Shown here: piece by piece, positions 17,710-26,090 of the stretch
How positions within the stretch are numbered: position 1 is the stretch's first letter
Layout of the letters: the number at the start of each line of letters is the position of its first letter
Source of the DNA: Planctomycetota bacterium
GTDB taxonomy: Bacteria; Planctomycetota; Planctomycetia; Gemmatales; Gemmataceae
Direction: 5' to 3'
Assembly (NCBI GenBank): GCA_016195405.1
Contig: JACPZP010000095.1
Coordinates: 1 to 34,426 of the forward strand
Length of the DNA: 34,426 nucleotides
Program-made: the position numbers and the translations under genes
Notes under the pieces: generated by a model
Told to the model about the DNA's origin: nothing
The model's database searches: none
The model's input: the letters and a program-made list of their open reading frames with translations, nothing else

Positions 17710-18114
17710 TCACTTCCGGCAGCAACCTGCCTTCGGTGTTTGCGGCACAGCTTTCGGCGTTTGCTGCGCGGTCTGACAGCATGTGTTGGCGGAACAGCAA
17801 TCGCCGCCGGTGCAGCAATCACTACCTGGGCAACAGGCGCCGGTGGGGCAGCAATCCTTGCAGTCATCGCAGCAGCCGGCCAAAAGGCACAGCATGCACG
17901 CTTCCTCGTTGCAGCACTCTTTGCATTGCGGGCAACAGCCGCCCACCGAACCGCGCGCGTTTACGCCGGTTTCATCCGGCGATGACGACGCGCAGCATGC
18001 CGGGCCCGAAGCACACGCGCCTTCGGGAGACGTGGCATGGGACATCATCTTCGAGGTTCCCGCCACGGCCAAGCTCAGCAGGGCAAATGCGCCGAGCACC
18101 AATTTGATACCCAT
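17710..18114 (-). CDS. Secreted cysteine-rich, metallothionein-like protein
   Basis: A 134-residue protein with a signal peptide (MGIKLVLGAFALLSLAVAG) and 25 cysteines afterwards, nearly all as CC pairs or CxxC. The C-terminal half repeats a five-residue pattern (CCPGSDCCTGGDCCSANTCC), then a duplicated QTPKA motif and a final GCCRK. No enzymatic motif is present. Such density suggests metal binding or disulfide-stabilised coils outside the cytoplasm; the metal is unknown. The ATG has AGGAG upstream. Composition is unlike any neighbour except the next cysteine-rich gene. I do not recognise a named family. Confidence 0.8.
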   Translation of the reverse strand: MGIKLVLGAFALLSLAVAGTSKMMSHATSPEGACASGPACCASSSPDETGVNARGSVGGCCPQCKECCNEEACMLCLLAGCCDDCKDCCPTGACCPGSDCCTGGDCCSANTCCQTAQQTPKAVPQTPKAGCCRK

Positions 18115-18228
18115 CTTTATGACTCCTAGTTAAATGTGTCTGTGCGGACAAACAGCGCTGTCCGCGTGCGCGGCATCTACGGGGAGGCGTGTTCGCCTCG
18201 ACCAACGGGTGGAATGCCGTCTAACCAG

Positions 18229-18708
18229 TTAACACAGCCAGACACAAAGGAGGACGTGAAGCGGTCGATAGGATGCAGGCGCCGTGTAGCCTGAATGCGA
18301 TGAGGCGGAAGCCCGCGCGGCTGTGGAGTCCCCAACAAAAAGGCATGCAAGAACGGGCGGCTTAACGCGGTTCTTCTCGGCGATTCGGACCAGCCCTAAT
18401 CCTTCGCAGCAATAGCGACAGTCGCAGCACGATGGCGCGAGTTGGGGCGCGGCTGGCAAGGCTGCGGCGCTGTTGGTTTTGAGTTGGCAGGTGCGCTCGC
18501 AGCGCGGCGGTGCTTTGGGTCTCTTGGCGTTGCACTTATTCGTCGCGCCGCAGCTGCCGCAGGGGCTGCAAGAAACACATGCCTTCGTGCCATCCGATTT
18601 CTGCGCGGCCCTGGCATTCTGCGCGACGACGATGGAGCACCAGGCGCAAGGCAGCACCGAGAGAATTGAGAAAGTGGCGGTCAATAGCCAGAGCACGAAT
18701 CGCCTCAT
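18229..18708 (-). CDS. Exported cysteine-rich protein of unknown function
   Basis: A 159-residue protein with a signal-like start (MRRFVLWLLTATFSILSVLPCAWC), about 17 cysteines in clusters (CVSCSPCGSCGATNKC, then CCDCRYCC) and a hydrophobic C-terminus (YRPLHVLLCVWLC). No catalytic motif is seen. It lies upstream of the 25-cysteine protein in the same direction, with a 114-base gap, and probably shares its regulation. The ATG at 18708 lacks a strong ribosome site, so the start is less sure. A role in metal or thiol chemistry at the cell envelope is inferred. Confidence 0.68.
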   Translation of the reverse strand: MRRFVLWLLTATFSILSVLPCAWCSIVVAQNARAAQKSDGTKACVSCSPCGSCGATNKCNAKRPKAPPRCERTCQLKTNSAAALPAAPQLAPSCCDCRYCCEGLGLVRIAEKNRVKPPVLACLFVGDSTAARASASSHSGYTAPASYRPLHVLLCVWLC

Positions 18709-18938
18709 GACGGTGAATTCTAAGCGTTGCCGCCCCGGTGGGCAAGGTGTGAGTTCCCTTTCCTCAAACGGACTGCCGCTAAAGTCACTGCGAAAAATTC
18801 TCGCAAACGCGCGTTACAGGATGGATATGCACCGCTCCAAGAGGTAAACTTAAAAAGCCGCGGCGCCTAAGGTGGCCAAACGGCAGGCAGCCGTGTGGCA
18901 CGATGCGCAAAATACCCTTTTTCGGAGGAGTTTGACGT

Positions 18939-19280
18939 ATGAAGGTTTGTTTATCGCTTTTGCTGGTCATTTTGTCCCTGGGCATCTGGATAAACGGCTC
19001 CGTGGATGCTCAAGATAAGGGCAAAGAAAAGGGCAAAGAGGTCCTCCTGAAAGGCAAAATCACTTGCGCCAAGTGCGAATTGGAGCTGACCAAGCGGTGT
19101 GCGTCGGTCATCGTGGTCAAGGAATCCGGCAAGGACGTGGTCTACTTCTTTGACGACAAGACCAATAAACAGTACCACTCGGAAATCTGCTCCGACTCAA
19201 AGCCCGGAGAAGTCACCGGCGTGACTTCCGAGAAAGACGGCAAGAAGTTCGTGACGGTGAGCAAGCTGAAGTTCAATTGA
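18939..19280 (+). CDS. Small exported protein with a CAKC motif (DUF6370-like)
   Basis: A 113-residue protein with a signal peptide (MKVCLSLLLVILSLGIWINGSVDAQ), a lysine-rich linker, then KGKITCAKCELELTKRCASVIVVKESGKDVVYFFDDKTNKQYHSEIC. The C-x2-C...C...C pattern in a compact beta-rich domain resembles a family of exported planctomycete proteins annotated DUF6370; this is from memory. It may hold a metal or disulfides. The ATG follows a GGAGGAG site. It is divergent from the two cysteine-rich genes across about 230 bases. Confidence 0.78.
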   Translation: MKVCLSLLLVILSLGIWINGSVDAQDKGKEKGKEVLLKGKITCAKCELELTKRCASVIVVKESGKDVVYFFDDKTNKQYHSEICSDSKPGEVTGVTSEKDGKKFVTVSKLKFN

Positions 19281-19293
19281 TCGGCGACGAGCA

Positions 19294-19352
19294 TGTCAGG
19301 GCCCGATGGTTCAGGTTTCCGATCCTGACAGAGGGTCCTGACCTATTTTTTT
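19294..19352 (+). terminator. Candidate intrinsic terminator
   Basis: TGTCAGG at 19294-19300 pairs with CCTGACA at 19324-19330, a short GGTC/GACC stem follows (19334-19343) and then a run of seven T at 19346-19352. It lies between the small exported-protein gene and the TPR gene. The stem is short, so confidence is moderate. Confidence 0.4.
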
Positions 19353-19377
19353 CGTATACGGGTTCGCGGGTGGGGAC

Positions 19378-21282
19378 ATGTCTCGCCTTTTTTCGCTGCT
19401 AGAAATCCGTCCACGATGTGCAAGCCTCTTGCTTGCCTTGGCGCTCCTTCCGGGCACGGCTCATGCCCAGAATCGCTATGCTCTTCTGCACATCGACAAC
19501 CAGACGAAAGACCTCAACGTTTACTATCAGGTGCGTTGGGGCGAAAATGCCGAATGGGGCAAGGAAGTGAATCTTGAGGCCGGCAAACGCTGGAACCACT
19601 GGTACGCGTATGAAAAGCCGGATCAGAATCGCTCGCCGGTGCCGCAAATCACTTTCAACAGCGGCATCGGCAAAGCGCGCAGCGTGATTATCTACAATCT
19701 CGAAGCTTTCGCGCGGCCCACGAACCAAGACGGCGGCGGCAAGCTTTACGCTTTTATCAAAAAGACCGACGCCAACGGTCAGCAATACGTCGAACTCATC
19801 GTCGTGGGGGGTGACGCTCCCATCGCCAAGCAGCCCCCCAAGGGGTCCGATCCCGCCGCGAAAATCGCCACGGGCCTTTACAAGGAGGGACTCAAAAGCC
19901 TCGCTGACAAGGATTACGCTAAAGCCGTGGAGTGGTTCACGCAGGCGCTCAAGGCCGCTCCCAATTTCCCGGAGGCGGCCGTGGCGCACAACAACCTGGG
20001 AGTGATCCAACTTCAGCAAGGCAAGTTTGAAACAGCGATCAACGAATTCACGCAAGCCATCGCTCTCGATGTCCGCAATTCCAACTTCTTCAGCAATCGT
20101 GGCGCGGCCTACTACAAGCGCGGCCAGTTCGGCCTGGCCCTCCGAAACCTGGATTACGCGGTCCGCGTGAACCCGAACCTCGCCGCCGCCTATCGCTGGC
20201 GGGCTCAGGCTCATGCCAAGCAGGGGCAAGTCGATCTGGCTCGCGAAGATTACTACAAAGCCGTCAACCTCGACGCCGCCCAAGAAGAACTATTCGAGTT
20301 CACTTCCTTTCTGGTCAATAGGCAGGAAGCGCTCAGTGCGCTCGAGGCATTTCAATTGGGCAGCACGTTGACCCCCAAAGCGCTTGCGGAACTGAACAAC
20401 TTTCCGGGCGGTGAGCCGATCGGCCTGGGCGACGGCGAAATGTCCGCCAACATCAAGGAGTTGATCGCTCAGGAAAAAACCCACTTGCGCTTGCTGGAGC
20501 ATGAGATGGTGGCGGCGGCCAACATCCTCTTCCGGGCCGCCAAAATGTCTCCCAAGGAACTAGCCGCCAAGGGTCTCAAGCTCGGTTGGATGTTCGGACC
20601 GGTTACCGCGCCCAACAATCGCAACGAGTCCAAGGACGGCTTGGCCGGACTGCGCGTCATCGGCCGCTTGGAATTCCCCGACGGCAAACTGATCAACAGC
20701 ATCGCCGCCCTCAAATTCTACCCGGCCAAAGAGGACTCGGAAGAGGAAGGCAAAATCGGCCTGCTTTCCGACGTGGACAACTTCCGGCTCGAAGTGCGCC
20801 TCTTCGACCAGGGCGCCATCAAGAGCGACTTCGCGTTTCAGTCGTTTCGCGTGGTCGCTCAGGGCACCCGAATGAGAATGCAGCCGGGCTTCTATCTCGA
20901 CATGAAAACCGGCGGCTTTGTGAGCAAGGATTTGGTCTTCACCGCGCTGGGCACCAATTGCATCAACTGCCACCTCAGCGGTCCCAAGTTCAAAGCCGAG
21001 CACTTGGCCCTCATGCAAAACCAGGACTACCCAGCCATGGAAGGATTCAAGGACTTTCTCGATCAGATGAAGCACTGGAGCGCCAGCAAGACCATGCGGC
21101 GCAAGATGGAAGACCTCATGAAGGCGAACGGCCCGGCGGTGTTTCTCCCTATCGACGCGATGCTGGCGGCCAATCGCGAGCACTGGATTTCCATTTACCC
21201 GCGCTATCTGGAACGGAAGAACGCGCCCGCCCTAAGCGGGCGCAACACCGACGCCGACTCGCGAACACGGGAGCGTGACTGA
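19378..21282 (+). CDS. Exported TPR protein with a C-terminal haem-binding (CxxCH) motif
   Basis: A 634-residue protein. A signal peptide (LLLALALLPGTAHAQ) is followed by a beta-rich domain (about 31-145, HIDNQTKDLNVYYQVRWGE), then about four TPR units (about 165-305, such as DYAKAVEWFTQALKAAPNF and GKFETAINEFTQAIALD), and a C-terminal domain with one CINCH motif at 528-532 in NCINCHLSGPKFKAEHL. The TPR part should bind a protein partner and the haem an electron. The ATG at 19378 has a G-rich site upstream. The combination is not one I can name. The long C-terminal helical region after CxxCH may cover the haem. Confidence 0.82.
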   Translation: MSRLFSLLEIRPRCASLLLALALLPGTAHAQNRYALLHIDNQTKDLNVYYQVRWGENAEWGKEVNLEAGKRWNHWYAYEKPDQNRSPVPQITFNSGIGKARSVIIYNLEAFARPTNQDGGGKLYAFIKKTDANGQQYVELIVVGGDAPIAKQPPKGSDPAAKIATGLYKEGLKSLADKDYAKAVEWFTQALKAAPNFPEAAVAHNNLGVIQLQQGKFETAINEFTQAIALDVRNSNFFSNRGAAYYKRGQFGLALRNLDYAVRVNPNLAAAYRWRAQAHAKQGQVDLAREDYYKAVNLDAAQEELFEFTSFLVNRQEALSALEAFQLGSTLTPKALAELNNFPGGEPIGLGDGEMSANIKELIAQEKTHLRLLEHEMVAAANILFRAAKMSPKELAAKGLKLGWMFGPVTAPNNRNESKDGLAGLRVIGRLEFPDGKLINSIAALKFYPAKEDSEEEGKIGLLSDVDNFRLEVRLFDQGAIKSDFAFQSFRVVAQGTRMRMQPGFYLDMKTGGFVSKDLVFTALGTNCINCHLSGPKFKAEHLALMQNQDYPAMEGFKDFLDQMKHWSASKTMRRKMEDLMKANGPAVFLPIDAMLAANREHWISIYPRYLERKNAPALSGRNTDADSRTRERD

Positions 21283-21295
21283 TTCCGGCCTAGAT

Positions 21296-21919
21296 TTACG
21301 GTTGGCGCTTGTGATGACCTTGTAGGCTTACGAATTGCACGACCCGTTCCTTGCCCTCCTTATCCGTCCAAGTCACCGTCGTGACACGGCTAATGCGATG
21401 CGTCTCGACGCCTTGCTCCTTCGTCATCACCTTCACCAAAACATGTTGTCCGGTCGCGCCTTTGGGGAAGCCGAGCGCGCTTAGCTCTTGGGCCGCTGCC
21501 GGACTGGCGTAGCTCCAGACGTTGTCGGCGAGCCGCGTCATGCGAGTTGCTTGGCCGAACATTTCGACGAAGTATTCGCCGAGAGCGCCTTCTTTGGTCA
21601 GGAGATAGCCCTCTTTCCCCTCGACTTTGCGGGGAGGTCCCTTGGCGCCTTCGAACGCCTGCTCGTTGACCCAGGTGACATAAGCGCGGCCGCCCTTGAC
21701 CTCGGCGCCTCCGGCCTTCAGGATGTCCGTCCAAGCCGCGCGCTTGATTACGTCGCCTTTATCGTTGATGCCGAACATCGTCCATGCCCCGGTATATGTG
21801 CCCTCCAGGGCACGGACTTCCTTCGGCACGTCAGCTTTCTTATCGCCGCCGGCAACTTGCGAAGTCGCCCGAACGAGCAGTAGCGATAAGAGGAGAGTCA
21901 CAATCCATGCATTGCGCAT
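21296..21919 (-). CDS. Secreted protein of unknown function
   Basis: A 207-residue protein with a signal peptide (MRNAWIVTLLLSLLLVRATSQVAGG). The mature part is beta-rich: LEGTYTGAWTMFGINDKGDVIKRAAWTD, AYVTWVNEQ, GEYFVEMFGQATRMTRLADNVWSYASP and RISRVTTVTWTDKEGKERVVQFVSLQGHHKRQP. The pattern suggests a lipocalin-like or beta-barrel fold, but I do not recognise it. The ATG at 21919 has GAGGA 7 bases upstream; the frame is open to 22027 but the extension covers the neighbour's end. It follows the small two-helix membrane gene by 17 bases, likely as one operon. Confidence 0.78.
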   Translation of the reverse strand: MRNAWIVTLLLSLLLVRATSQVAGGDKKADVPKEVRALEGTYTGAWTMFGINDKGDVIKRAAWTDILKAGGAEVKGGRAYVTWVNEQAFEGAKGPPRKVEGKEGYLLTKEGALGEYFVEMFGQATRMTRLADNVWSYASPAAAQELSALGFPKGATGQHVLVKVMTKEQGVETHRISRVTTVTWTDKEGKERVVQFVSLQGHHKRQP

Positions 21920-21936
21920 CGCGTTTTCCTCAACGG

Positions 21937-22155
21937 TCAAAGCTTCCGACCAATTGACAGGGTGATGCTTCGAAAAACTGCAAAGGGGACCAATATCCCC
22001 GGCACGAAGATTCCGGCGAGCAGCCAAGCGTCGTGGCCGATTCCGGGGTGTTCATTCCAAATCGCCCAGGCCGATTGCCAGGCGATCCAGAACCCAATCG
22101 TACCCGCTCCGATGCCGGACAGCAAAGCGATAAGCGCGCGCTTCGTAAAATGCAT
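21937..22155 (-). CDS. Small two-helix membrane protein
   Basis: A 72-residue protein with two hydrophobic helices (ALIALLSGIGAGTIGFWIAWQSAWAIW and AWLLAGIFVPGILVPFAVF) joined by a short loop, and a basic C-terminus (SIGRKL). The ATG at 22155 has a strong GGGGAGA site. It is upstream of the secreted-protein gene at 21296-21919. A longer overlapping frame, up to 22292, runs through the same region in another phase and was not used. The family is not recognised. Confidence 0.7.
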   Translation of the reverse strand: MHFTKRALIALLSGIGAGTIGFWIAWQSAWAIWNEHPGIGHDAWLLAGIFVPGILVPFAVFRSITLSIGRKL

Positions 22156-22249
22156 GGACCAATCTCCCCAAACCGACGGCTGGTGTCACGAATATGAAAG
22201 CATAGCATCCCGTTTACGTTTCGCGCTCCGTTAGCAAATCCCGAGGCGT

Positions 22250-22996
22250 CTATTTCGTTCGACCCCCAAAAGGCCAACCCCCCACTTGCCAACCCGGGCG
22301 GTCTTCCGGTCTTGCAAATTCGCCGAGCTGCGGTGCGTCGTCGCCGTTGATGCGCCAGGTTTTGATCGTAAAGGTATGTTCGTTCATCCCTTCGACGTAC
22401 CAGAGTTGTGCGGGCATGTTTTTCGGTACGCCTTTCGATGTCTTGTTCATGAGTGCAATCCGGGAGTCTTGGAAACTCTCGGGCAACCAGCCAGTCGTGG
22501 GCTTCTTCGCCTTAAGAGTCAAATAGGTGTACCATTCGTCTTCTTTGACTTCCATCTTCCATTTGTCCTCGGCCCTTTTCCTGTCGAGGAGCGAAACGAG
22601 AGGATTGAAGTGCCTCTCTAGGAAACGCCGCGCGTCTCCGTCCGACGGCTCAAACCGAACTGCCACCTTTTTTTCGTGATCGAGCAGGTAGATGATCCCG
22701 TTGTTAAGCAAGCCGCTGGTGCGTTCTTGCTTCTCGTCCTTCGGGTTTGTATTGACGAGTTCGTATGTGGCGAAGACTGCTCCTTTTGCGGTACGAAGCA
22801 TGCGAAATGTGCCGTCACTTTTCTGTCGGTCGTTGCATATCGGTTCTTTGACTTGCAACGTGAAATCCACGACGAGCGACTTGAAATTCTGTTCCGCCGC
22901 TTCCCAAGCGGCGAACAACTCGTCCATGCGATCAGGCCCGGATTGAAGAGCGCCCAGGCAGCCGACAGACAGCCAAATTCCTACAAATGCGTGCAT
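22250..22996 (-). CDS. Exported LolA/TIGR03009-like protein
   Basis: A 248-residue protein from ATG 22996, which has GGGAGGGG upstream. A short signal-like segment (MHAFVGIWLSVGCLGALQSG) precedes MDELFAAWEAAEQNFKSLVVDFTLQVKEPI, a start typical of planctomycete proteins related to outer-membrane lipoprotein carriers (the TIGR03009 type). Later features include GTFRMLRTAKGAVFATYELV and YLTLKAKKPTTGWLPESFQDSRIALM, which fit the half-barrel fold. Its usual partner genes are not visible. The frame is open to 23176, but the extra 60 residues have no ribosome site. Confidence 0.72.
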   Translation of the reverse strand: MHAFVGIWLSVGCLGALQSGPDRMDELFAAWEAAEQNFKSLVVDFTLQVKEPICNDRQKSDGTFRMLRTAKGAVFATYELVNTNPKDEKQERTSGLLNNGIIYLLDHEKKVAVRFEPSDGDARRFLERHFNPLVSLLDRKRAEDKWKMEVKEDEWYTYLTLKAKKPTTGWLPESFQDSRIALMNKTSKGVPKNMPAQLWYVEGMNEHTFTIKTWRINGDDAPQLGEFARPEDRPGWQVGGWPFGGRTK

Positions 22997-23236
22997 ATTC
23001 CCCTCCCTGAATCTGCAGACCAATGCTCGCAATCGAGTACCGCCGTCCGGATTCTTGCCGATCTTGTCTCGCAGGTCAACTACGATACTAAGCGCTCGCG
23101 GTGATGAGGCGGACTCCGTAAGACAGGTGATTTTGGCAATGCCTAGTAAGGCGTTTGCGGTTGACGGGTCGTTCATGATCGGCCATACCGCTCTCTAATC
23201 TTCGACCCTTGTCCCCTGGAATGCGGAAGATTCGAG

Positions 23237-24061
23237 ATGCCAAAGCGCCACTCAGTATCTCTATTGCTCTGGGTCTTGCTGCTGCCGCAACTCGCCGGCT
23301 GTTCGCTGTATCTGACTCGACCGATTACGTTTTCGGTCCTCGACGCTGAGACGAAGCAACCGATCGCGGGGGCCAACGTCGAGGCTCGCTACAGTGTGGT
23401 ATTGGATTTCGGACTTATCATCGCCGGACGGGGGCCGCTCGAGGGTGTAACCGAGTGCGACGGCAAAGTGACGCTCCATGCTGATCCACATCATGATGCC
23501 CTATTTATCAAAGCCTCAGCAACGGGCTACCAGGAGGAACAACTCTCTCGAGATCGGATCGAAAAAGGCTTACGACCCAGAAAAGGGCATCCATGGGGGA
23601 ACGAATTCGTGCTGGAGATGTATGCCGAGCCACAAGCGAAATTGGACTTGAAGTTCCCAAGGGATTACCGGGGTGTGGTCGTACTGCGATTTTCTCCCGT
23701 CGATACGTCACCCCCTATTCGCGGACAGCGAGAATTTTCCTACGTTGTTCCTGCCAATGGCATCGTTGACGTCAAGGAGTCGGGGCTCATCAAGCGCGAA
23801 CCGAATTACGACGGCGTTCGAGCATTTGTCGACGGCAAGGAGCTCCTGACTCTAGTTGACACCGGCGCAGGAACCGGCAAAATGGGGCCTGACCTGCGCG
23901 ATGCCGTCGCGTTGCGTTTCGTCGGTCGCATCTGGGAGCACAGTATGTGGGTTTACGTTCTTGGCACGGGGAGAGAAGGTGAAAATGCTGAGAAAATGCT
24001 GTGGCCAAATTCGCGTGATTTGGATGAACGTGCCCTCAAAAGCTTAATCGGATCGCGATGA
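23237..24061 (+). CDS. Lipoprotein with an N-terminal carboxypeptidase-regulatory-like beta domain
   Basis: A 274-residue lipoprotein with signal LLLWVLLLPQLAGC (lipobox Cys22). The first mature domain (RPITFSVLDAETKQPIAGANVEARY to LHADPHHDALFIKASATGYQEEQLS) matches the transthyretin-like/carboxypeptidase regulatory fold often found in planctomycete lipoproteins. The second half (FSYVVPANGIVDVKESGLI, AVALRFVGRIWEHSMWVYVLG) is unrecognised. It is divergent from the LolA-like gene. Its TGA overlaps the next reading frame, which starts at GTG 24062, so the two are probably coupled. Confidence 0.82.
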   Translation: MPKRHSVSLLLWVLLLPQLAGCSLYLTRPITFSVLDAETKQPIAGANVEARYSVVLDFGLIIAGRGPLEGVTECDGKVTLHADPHHDALFIKASATGYQEEQLSRDRIEKGLRPRKGHPWGNEFVLEMYAEPQAKLDLKFPRDYRGVVVLRFSPVDTSPPIRGQREFSYVVPANGIVDVKESGLIKREPNYDGVRAFVDGKELLTLVDTGAGTGKMGPDLRDAVALRFVGRIWEHSMWVYVLGTGREGENAEKMLWPNSRDLDERALKSLIGSR

Positions 24062-24421
24062 GTGAATCACAGGTTGGGCTCGGCAAGCAATGAAATCAGG
24101 CATTTAATTTTGCGCAAAAGCACCGTCGTCAATCTGGTCTTGCTCAACTCCTTGCTCGCCATCTCGGGCTGCTCGGGCTGCGATGCCCCGTACAACGATG
24201 ACGAGAAGAAAAAGAAAGACGATGATCCCGCCGGAGCAACCACCACGACCACCTGGCACCACTCGCGACCCTATGGCTGGCCATTCGGCGGCTACTACTA
24301 TCAGCCCTTTCCGAGCAGCTCGGCCTACGGGCGCTCCACCTACAGCGGCGGAACAAGCAGGCAATCCGGAACCGGCGTTTCACGAGGTGGGTTCGGCGCC
24401 TCCGCACATGCGGCTTCCTGA
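24062..24421 (+). CDS. Small Gly/Ser-rich lipoprotein-like protein
   Basis: A 119-residue frame with a possible lipobox (LLNSLLAISGC, Cys37) after a basic start, then an acidic/lysine stretch (NDDEKKKKDDD), a threonine run, and a tail rich in Gly, Ser and Tyr ending SRGGFGASAHAAS. That ending is seen in other planctomycete short exported proteins as I recall them. The GTG start at 24062 abuts the lipoprotein stop. Another start closer to the hydrophobic segment is possible. It lies directly before the DUF350-like gene. Confidence 0.65.
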   Translation: MNHRLGSASNEIRHLILRKSTVVNLVLLNSLLAISGCSGCDAPYNDDEKKKKDDDPAGATTTTTWHHSRPYGWPFGGYYYQPFPSSSAYGRSTYSGGTSRQSGTGVSRGGFGASAHAAS

Positions 24422-24476
24422 CCGCGCCGATCGAGTCCGCCTCGGCAGTAACTCTTTCAAGAAAGGATTGGAAGCC

Positions 24477-24704
24477 GTGGAACAATTCTGGCAACGCTTG
24501 GGTCACGATGTACTCGCATCTTCGATCTTCGGAATCCTGGGCATCGCAATTGCGATCTTGGGCTTTAAGCTCTTCGACTGGCTTACACCCAAGATCAAGG
24601 TCGAAGAAGAGTTGGCCCAGAAGCAAAACCTAGCCGTAGCCATCGTAACGGCAGCCGTAATTCTCGGCATCTGCTATATCGCCGCCCATGTGGTGCAATC
24701 GTGA
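24477..24704 (+). CDS. DUF350-like small membrane protein
   Basis: A 75-residue protein with two membrane helices, ASSIFGILGIAIAILGFKLFDW and NLAVAIVTAAVILGICYIAAHVV, joined by LTPKIKVEEELAQKQ. This matches one repeat unit of DUF350 (YjfL-type) proteins, in which the pair occurs once or twice. GTG 24477 has AAAGGA 9 bases upstream; an ATG at 24408 would overlap the previous gene. Its function is not known, but DUF350 genes often lie beside transporter or stress genes. It closes a run of three plus-strand genes. Confidence 0.75.
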   Translation: MEQFWQRLGHDVLASSIFGILGIAIAILGFKLFDWLTPKIKVEEELAQKQNLAVAIVTAAVILGICYIAAHVVQS

Positions 24705-24986
24705 GCCCATCCAACACGCAACTGGCAAGGCAGGATTCATTTCATGAACGAAACATTCGTTTCAGGTCCTGGGTGTCTTGCCTGAATGAATGAATCGATG
24801 GATGGGCCCGAAACGAATCGCGGGAAGCAATATGCGCGGACGTCGATCGCGTGCATCGAAGCGGATTCGCGAAACCGGCTTGACTTTTAGCCTTGGCGAC
24901 CTACACTTCACGCGCCTTTCCAATTATGCCCCCTCCGGATCAATTGCATCTCATTCTGTCCCGTCGACTCGTGAACGGAGGCGGAC
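24705..24986. other. Intergenic region with a degenerate inverted repeat
   Basis: GCCCATCCA at 24706-24714 pairs with TGGATGGGC at 24800-24808, and a small stem AACGA/TCGTT lies near 24749. The rest holds ATTCATT-like direct repeats. No supported gene is seen; the promoter of the following membrane protein gene may lie here. Confidence 0.4.
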
Positions 24987-26087
24987 ATGTTGGATTGGGA
25001 AGAACTGCGCTCCTTTTGGCAGAACCTATCCCCCGAAACGCTCGCGGCCTTAAAGGCCGGCTGCACGATGGTGGTCGCGCTGGTGGCCGGGCACGTGCTG
25101 GGGGCGATGGTGGCGCGAGGCCTGCGCGAACGAAACTTCGACGCCGCCCTGCGCATGCCAGGCTCTTCGCTGTCCGAGGCCAACGCGGACCACGGCATCA
25201 CCCCCACGTTTGTCGCCGGCATCTTAGTGCGGCTGTCGGTTTGGGCGGGCGCCGTCTGGTGGCTGGCCTTCCATTACGGCCGGGTGGAAATCGCCAACAG
25301 CTTGGCGGTGATTCTCAGCCGAACGTGGGCGGTGGCCGGGCTACTGGTGGCTGCCCTTGCCTTGGGCAGCGTTTTTGCTCGCAGGCTGATCGATTGCCTC
25401 GGCCAAACGACGGTTGGAACCGATCCCTCGCCACAGCGAAACGGCATCGCCGCTTCTCACCGAATCGGCAACGGCATCCCCACACCGACGCCAAACACAC
25501 TCACGCCGAACCTCGCCGGGGCAGGGGCCATTGGCGCCGCCGCGTACTTCCTAGTCGTGCTGCTGGTTCTGCTCATCGCCGCCGACTATTTCGACTGGCC
25601 GATAGCTCGCAGCGCCACCTTGGCGCTATGGCAACTGGCCCAAAATCTGCTGATCGCCGGCGCCGCCCTGCTGGTCGGCTATGCCGGCGCCCGCGCCGCA
25701 CGCAAGATGGCGACAGCCGAAGCCGTCGTTTCGCCGGAGCAACGGGCCGGGCAATATACCGCGCTCGGGATCGTTGCCGCGACGACGGTGCTTGCGATGG
25801 GAGTGCTGTTGTCCAGCTCCGGCGTCCTAATCGGCTTGGCGGTCGTGGCCATCCTGGCGTTCGCGCTTTGGCTGGCGCGCGACTACCTTCCCGATATTTC
25901 TGCCGGCCTGCAGCTCCGCACCAACAAGGTCCGCGAGGTGTGGTTTGACGGCGAGCCCTGGCAATTGGCCGATATCGGTTTCCTTACGAGCCAAGTGACT
26001 CGGTCCGGAGCCGTCCATCGCGTGCAGAACCGGTTGGCGCTGGAAGCCCGCTTTCACGGAGCGCCAAGCGAGCCAGTAGCGCGCTAA
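24987..26087 (+). CDS. Polytopic membrane protein, mechanosensitive-channel-like
   Basis: A 366-residue protein with about seven hydrophobic segments (near 26-46, 75-98, 113-133, 180-203, 212-236, 260-278, 279-298). The loop at 140-175 is hydrophilic and repeats proline/threonine (PTPTPNTLTP). The pattern of a glycine/alanine-rich helix followed by RDYLPDISAGLQLR, then a short beta-rich region (VREVWFDGEPWQLADIGFLTSQVTR), is like MscS-family channels, but the MscS beta domain is reduced. The ATG has GGAGG upstream. Assignment as a channel is tentative. Confidence 0.65.
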   Translation: MLDWEELRSFWQNLSPETLAALKAGCTMVVALVAGHVLGAMVARGLRERNFDAALRMPGSSLSEANADHGITPTFVAGILVRLSVWAGAVWWLAFHYGRVEIANSLAVILSRTWAVAGLLVAALALGSVFARRLIDCLGQTTVGTDPSPQRNGIAASHRIGNGIPTPTPNTLTPNLAGAGAIGAAAYFLVVLLVLLIAADYFDWPIARSATLALWQLAQNLLIAGAALLVGYAGARAARKMATAEAVVSPEQRAGQYTALGIVAATTVLAMGVLLSSSGVLIGLAVVAILAFALWLARDYLPDISAGLQLRTNKVREVWFDGEPWQLADIGFLTSQVTRSGAVHRVQNRLALEARFHGAPSEPVAR

Positions 26088-26090
26088 GTG

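Noticed and set aside
25887..26087. Alternative frames over the membrane protein, up to 351 codons from 24893
   Set aside because: Arg/Pro/Gly-rich composition typical of out-of-phase reading; the frame from 24987 has clear membrane helices and a GGAGG site.
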